A DNA stretch of 64,000 nucleotides, taken from assembly GCF_014534655.1 (NCBI RefSeq), contig NZ_JACVVD010000008.1, positions 244,352 to 308,351 of the forward strand, given 5' to 3'. The notes below the pieces were generated by a model that saw only the letters and a program-made list of their open reading frames with translations, searched no databases and had not been told where the DNA came from. This document shows, piece by piece, positions 60,723-64,000 of the stretch. The stretch is from Paenibacillus sedimenti (GTDB lineage: Bacteria; Bacillota; Bacilli; Paenibacillales; NBRC-103111). Position numbers and translations under genes: made by a program. Position 1 is the stretch's first letter. Every line of letters starts with the position of its first letter.

Positions 60723-61583
60723 ATGCAGGACCTTTACAAGCAGAACAAAAAACTGTTATTCAAGCTTGCTTATCAATTGACAGGATCAGTTTCCGATGCA
60801 GAAGACGCAGTGCAAGATGTTTTCGTTAAAGCACATAGTGTTCCGCTAGAGCGATTGGAGGAGCCGAAGGCTTATCTTTGCAAAATGGTCACCAATCGCT
60901 GTAAAAACATGATGAAATCGGCACGAAAAAAAAGGGAGCAATATTTCGGGGAATGGCTTCCAGAACCTTTTCTCACGGTGAATGACGATTCAATCGAAAC
61001 ATTTGAAAGGGATGATCTCCTATCTTACGGAATGCTTGTACTGCTCGAGCGGCTGACGACCTCTGAACGGGTCGTGTTCGTCCTTCGTGAAGCGCTAGGC
61101 TTCGATTACAACGAGATAGCCGAGCTCATAGAAAAAAGCGAAGTGAGCTGCCGCAAACTGTTTAGCCGCGCGAATGCAAAGATGGGGCGGATATCCGATG
61201 AACCCATTCATATCCATACGGAGAGCCAGGAATGGGTTCATGGATTTATGGGAGCGCTTAAGAATGGTGACATGAATCAACTTTTATCGATGCTGGATCA
61301 GGATGTCGTTCTAGTTGTCGATGGTGGTGGTAAAGTGCATGCTACGGTCAATCCGGTAGCTTCGAGTGAACGGGTTGGTCATTTCCTTCTTGGTGGTTTG
61401 CGTAAAGCAATTATGATCGGAGAAGTACATGTCGTCGAAATGGGTCAAGTCAATGGACAACCGGCCATAATTCTTCGCTCGGAAGATAGCGCAGTCCATG
61501 CAGTGGCGCTCTTTCACATCGAAGAAGGGAAGAGCCGCAAGATATATATCGTTCGGAACCCTGACAAGCTGGGGTATATCTAA
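60723..61583 (+). CDS. ECF41 RNA polymerase sigma factor with SnoaL-like extension
   Basis: 286 residues; GGAAGGAGC precedes the ATG. Sigma-2 region about 5-75 (KLAYQLTGSVSDAEDAVQDV), linker WLPEP (78-82), sigma-4 region about 100-155 (LTTSERVVFVLREALGFDYN, EIAELIEKSEVSCRKLFSRA), and a SnoaL-like C-terminal domain with DGGGK (200-204) and the terminal NPDKL (279-283). WLPEP, DGGGK and NPDKL are the hallmarks of group ECF41, in which the extension replaces an anti-sigma factor. The two flanking oxidoreductases with TGTCACA upstream are the probable targets. Its transcript ends in a UUCG-loop terminator. Confidence 0.95.
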   Translation: MQDLYKQNKKLLFKLAYQLTGSVSDAEDAVQDVFVKAHSVPLERLEEPKAYLCKMVTNRCKNMMKSARKKREQYFGEWLPEPFLTVNDDSIETFERDDLLSYGMLVLLERLTTSERVVFVLREALGFDYNEIAELIEKSEVSCRKLFSRANAKMGRISDEPIHIHTESQEWVHGFMGALKNGDMNQLLSMLDQDVVLVVDGGGKVHATVNPVASSERVGHFLLGGLRKAIMIGEVHVVEMGQVNGQPAIILRSEDSAVHAVALFHIEEGKSRKIYIVRNPDKLGYI

Positions 61584-61693
61584 TAGATTTGCAATTTTGA
61601 TTACTTTCGTATATGAATCGCCATTATAGGCGAATCACGGGACTATCCCCCAAGGAATACATGATGTCAACTTGATGGATGAACCAACCGCTT

Positions 61694-61719
61694 ACCACAA
61701 TTCGTTGTGGTTTTTTTTT
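61694..61719 (+). terminator. Terminator with UUCG tetraloop
   Basis: ACCACAA, loop TTCG, TTGTGG, then nine T residues. Confidence 0.85.
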
Positions 61720-61760
61720 ACGACCAATTTTAAGATGGGAAATCGTAGAAAAAGGGAGGG

Positions 61761-61895
61761 ATGCTTCGCTTCGGCGATATGCCGGGGAATCCGGAAGATC
61801 CGATGTCAACGCAGAGGAAAAATATGGTTAACCATGCCGTCTTAAAAATCGGTGACTCGGAACTAAAGATCGCAATTATGTTGCCGGAAGTACCT
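61761..61895 (+). pseudogene. VOC/PhnB-like protein remnant
   Basis: After GGGAGG an ATG opens LRFGDMPGNPEDPMSTQRKN and then MVNHAVLKIGDSELKIAI, matching the early part of PhnB-like VOC proteins (pattern M..NPE.P.......+.HA.LKIGDS.L). It runs into the promoter of the next gene and stops. Confidence 0.6.
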
Positions 61896-61921
61896 AATAT
61901 AATTTTTTTGTTCATCTCCGG

Positions 61922-61950
61922 TGTCACAAATCAGAGCCTTACGTTGTTAT
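61922..61950 (+). promoter_or_regulatory. Candidate ECF41 promoter of the second oxidoreductase
   Basis: TGTCACA (61922-61928), 16 bases, TGTTAT, 55 bases before the start codon. Strongly conserved with the site at 58472 through AATCAG, TTAC and TTGTTATATGT. Confidence 0.65.
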
Positions 61951-61982
61951 ATGTACAAAACGTTAAAAGGAGCTGAGGAAAG

Positions 61983-63179
61983 ATGAACGACTTGACTTGC
62001 ATCATCATCGGAGGAGGCCATGCAGGGCTTGCCGCGCTCAAAGCAATAAAGGAAACGACCCGGGGTATGGCGAACGAACGGCGGATTCGGTTTGTTCTAT
62101 TCGACAAGCAGCCCGGTCATGTACGCAAAATGTTATTGTTCCGGCCAGCCGTGGGTGAGGAAGAGATTATGATTCCGTGGACGCATTATGGGTTTTCAGA
62201 AGGAGTCGAATTCGTGCAAGGTACGATTACATCCGTGGATAGCGGGGAAAAACGGATTCGATATACGGATGCGCAAGGAAATGATGCGCTAATTCGATAT
62301 GACCTTTTAGTTGTTGCTGTTGGCAGCGTCGTTCGGCAACCGGATCCAGATCAGGGTGGCATTTCTTTAAACGACTCGCAAACCGCAGTAGCCATCCGGG
62401 AGCGCTGGCGCGCCAATCTACGGCAAGCTGCCCGCGAGACAAATCCTAAAGAACGAAAGCGGCTGATGACAGTCGCAGTCGCGGGGGCGGGCATCAGCGG
62501 CATCGAGACATCCTCCGAGCTGGCACTTGAGATGCGGAAGGAAGCATCGTCACTAGGACTGAATCCTTCCGATATCTCTGTCTATTTACTGAGCGGACAG
62601 GAACGATTGTTCATGGAAGGACCAGAGAAAGTTGGACGGAAATTGGATCGGATACTCAACGAATGTGGCGTGACAGTGCTTTACAACCGCAAGGTGATGC
62701 GGGAGGAAGCAGGCGTGGCGACGCTCAGCAATGGCGATCGTCTGCCGGTTGGCCTATGTATATGGACGATTGGTCTGATTCCGAATCCGGCCCTTCGCAC
62801 TATGGGCTTGCCGCTTACTTCTGACGGCCAAGTGCGGGTGGATGAATCTTACCGCGTCCAAGGGGCACCGGGCGTATACAGCATTGGCGACTGTGCCAGA
62901 ATATTCGACCCGAAAAACGGCAAGGCAGATCCGATGAGGTGCGCAGATGTTGGGCTGCAGGCAGATCGACTGGGGAAAATCATGATCGCCGATCTGGAGG
63001 GCCGCGCCGCGCCGGTTCATAAATCCTCCAGCTCGATTATGGATTTATACTGCATCGGCCTGGGAGAAAATCGCGGATTGGTATGGGGACGCAAATGGGG
63101 AGTTAATATGATTGTAACGGGAAAGCCTGCGTGGAAATTCAGGAATCTGGCATGGGATGCAGGCAGTAAGCTTCGATAG
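61983..63179 (+). CDS. NAD(P)/FAD-dependent oxidoreductase, copy B
   Basis: 398 residues; AAAGGAGC precedes the ATG. Same architecture as copy A: IIGGGHAGLAAL at the N-terminus, VAVAGAGISGIETSSELALE in the middle and GVYSIGDCARIF near the C-terminus. The two proteins are close paralogues and the similarity extends to the promoter, so a segment of at least 1.2 kb was duplicated. It is followed by a DUF6220 membrane protein gene that may share its transcript. Confidence 0.9.
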   Translation: MNDLTCIIIGGGHAGLAALKAIKETTRGMANERRIRFVLFDKQPGHVRKMLLFRPAVGEEEIMIPWTHYGFSEGVEFVQGTITSVDSGEKRIRYTDAQGNDALIRYDLLVVAVGSVVRQPDPDQGGISLNDSQTAVAIRERWRANLRQAARETNPKERKRLMTVAVAGAGISGIETSSELALEMRKEASSLGLNPSDISVYLLSGQERLFMEGPEKVGRKLDRILNECGVTVLYNRKVMREEAGVATLSNGDRLPVGLCIWTIGLIPNPALRTMGLPLTSDGQVRVDESYRVQGAPGVYSIGDCARIFDPKNGKADPMRCADVGLQADRLGKIMIADLEGRAAPVHKSSSSIMDLYCIGLGENRGLVWGRKWGVNMIVTGKPAWKFRNLAWDAGSKLR

Positions 63180-63265
63180 GAACAAAGAGACCAAGATTGC
63201 GAAGAACACGATATGTGATAGAAAAGAAGCTAGTTCAAACTTATATAGACATGGAGTGAGCAATT

Positions 63266-63670
63266 ATGGAGACAAAAAAATCGACGTATTCGTTCCTAGC
63301 CTGTTGGGTATATGCAGTATTGGCTTGGTTATTTGTGGCTTCCATCATGATTCAGTTTATTTTAGCAGGTTTGCCGATATTTGGTGATACGGCAAATTGG
63401 GACCAACATGCCACTTTCGTGCATATGTTTCAATACATCCCCGTTGTTATGCTGCTTATCGGTTTGATTGGCAAGCTAAAAAACGGTTTGCGCTGGTGGC
63501 CGCTTGGTTTATTGGCATTCATCGCACTTCAATATTGGACTGCGCATATGATATTCGGTCAAGCAGCGGCCGCTTTGCATCCTCTTATTGCAGCTCTGCT
63601 ATTCTTTTTTTCAATAAAAGTAGCGAAAAAAGCTTCAAGAATCGTTTTACCCGATCGGAGGAGGGTATGA
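63266..63670 (+). CDS. DUF6220-like membrane protein
   Basis: 134 residues with four membrane helices (about 12-32, 50-70, 76-95, 100-118). ASIMIQFILAGLPIFGDTAN, NWDQHATFVHMFQYIPVVML and AAALHPLIAALLFF match DUF6220-type proteins, which often sit near oxidoreductases and ECF sigma genes. No clear ribosome site is seen (TGGAGTGAGCAATT is the best). The function is unknown. Confidence 0.7.
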   Translation: METKKSTYSFLACWVYAVLAWLFVASIMIQFILAGLPIFGDTANWDQHATFVHMFQYIPVVMLLIGLIGKLKNGLRWWPLGLLAFIALQYWTAHMIFGQAAAALHPLIAALLFFFSIKVAKKASRIVLPDRRRV

Positions 63671-63843
63671 TATAAAGTAGGAAATTATAATCCTTATCGA
63701 AACCTGAAGTAAAGGCTAGCACTTAACTTACATGAACAATACTCAAACCTTCTAGTACCAATCACGGGCGTTAATAAGCTTGTGATACGGTTCACCTCAA
63801 CGGTTCATATCGGCGAAAATTGCGAAAGGAGCTTGCCATGAAG

Positions 63844-64000
63844 TGACCCCAAAAAGTTAGACAGTATATTGTTAGGCAGCTTCTAGGGCATGAGTCCGGT
63901 ACCGTACCGGGCTCATGCCTTTTAGTTTTGCCTTTATTCGTTTGTGGTTGTAGTATGTGATGTATTTTTCCAGTTCTACTTTAAACTGTTCAATATTCTC
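63844..64000 (-). mobile_element. IS3-family insertion sequence, one end
   Basis: TGACCCCAAAAAGTTAGACA at 63844-63863 is the terminal inverted repeat of IS3-type elements of the IS150 group, followed inward by the 3' end of the transposase on the minus strand. The other end lies beyond the window. The preceding 170 bases (63671-63843) hold no supported gene. Confidence 0.8.
63872..64000 (-). CDS. IS3-family transposase OrfB, C-terminal part
   Basis: The last 42 codons read [20 protein letters not shown] and [10 protein letters not shown] before a TAA. YNHKRI.AKL.GMSPV.YR is the standard end of the IS3/IS150 integrase-core protein. The gene continues past the right edge. Confidence 0.88.
   Translation of the reverse strand, partial: ENIEQFKVELEKYITYYNHKRIKAKLKGMSPVRYRTHALEAA

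Noticed and set aside
1..64000. CRISPR arrays, tRNA or rRNA genes
   Set aside because: No regularly spaced direct repeats and no tRNA-like cloverleaf or rRNA sequence was noticed on either strand.

Overview
The window looks like a chromosome segment of a Paenibacillaceae (Firmicutes) soil bacterium close to Paenibacillus or Cohnella. The inference rests on plant-polysaccharide loci of YesM kinase, AraC and LplB/YtcP/LplA type, DUF4317, DUF3139, FusB-like, TerC/YjbE and ECF41 genes, strong AGGAGG ribosome binding sites, frequent GTG and TTG starts, and U-tailed terminators. No rRNA, tRNA or CRISPR array was seen.

Layout. 1-11.6 kb: a cut GH95 gene, an AraC regulator, a YesM-type histidine kinase broken by a stop codon and fused to an IS1182 transposase tail, DUF4317, a LysR gene with a gutted MFS gene, nitronate monooxygenase, a run of gene remnants, arylamine N-acetyltransferase, and a GH78 fragment joined to a permease tail. 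11.7-19.7 kb: a tandem-module GH43 enzyme, an acetyltransferase with a deleted MFS gene and its divergent LysR, and a GH2 glucuronidase-like gene divergent from its own AraC regulator. 19.8-24.3 kb: a lipoprotein, a frameshifted membrane protein, an old yellow enzyme, an N-terminally short AAC(3), and MarR and GNAT remnants. 24.4-29.4 kb: an intact operon-like block of exported protein, ABC ATPase, permease, histidine kinase and OmpR regulator. 29.7-42.6 kb: mostly single short genes (DinB, DUF3139, SgrR-like regulator with MFS, aldo/keto reductase, FusB-like, MBL hydrolase, methyltransferase, cytidine deaminase, TerC). 43-54.1 kb: a rhamnogalacturonan locus (membrane AraC regulator, two permeases, binding lipoprotein, GH105, and a 1169-residue PL11 lyase with a dockerin-like tail). 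54.3-58.3 kb: a lipoprotein, a membrane-anchored protein, a DUF402-GNAT fusion, a dead sigma factor and a DUF1572 gene. 58.4-63.7 kb: an ECF41 sigma factor between two paralogous FAD oxidoreductases that share an upstream TGTCACA element. The right edge enters an IS3-family element.

How it works together. The PL11 lyase would cut the rhamnogalacturonan I backbone outside the cell, the ABC importer would take up the products, and GH105 would remove the unsaturated galacturonyl end inside. GH95, GH43, GH2 and the ruined GH78 would address side chains and rhamnosides. ECF41 probably drives one or both oxidoreductases.

Two features stand out. First, the window is full of partly deleted genes. 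Second, a short imperfect palindrome near AACTAACGGAGAACGATAGT recurs just after the stop codons of many single-gene units on the + strand. Domain calls come from reading the protein sequences; no database search was run.
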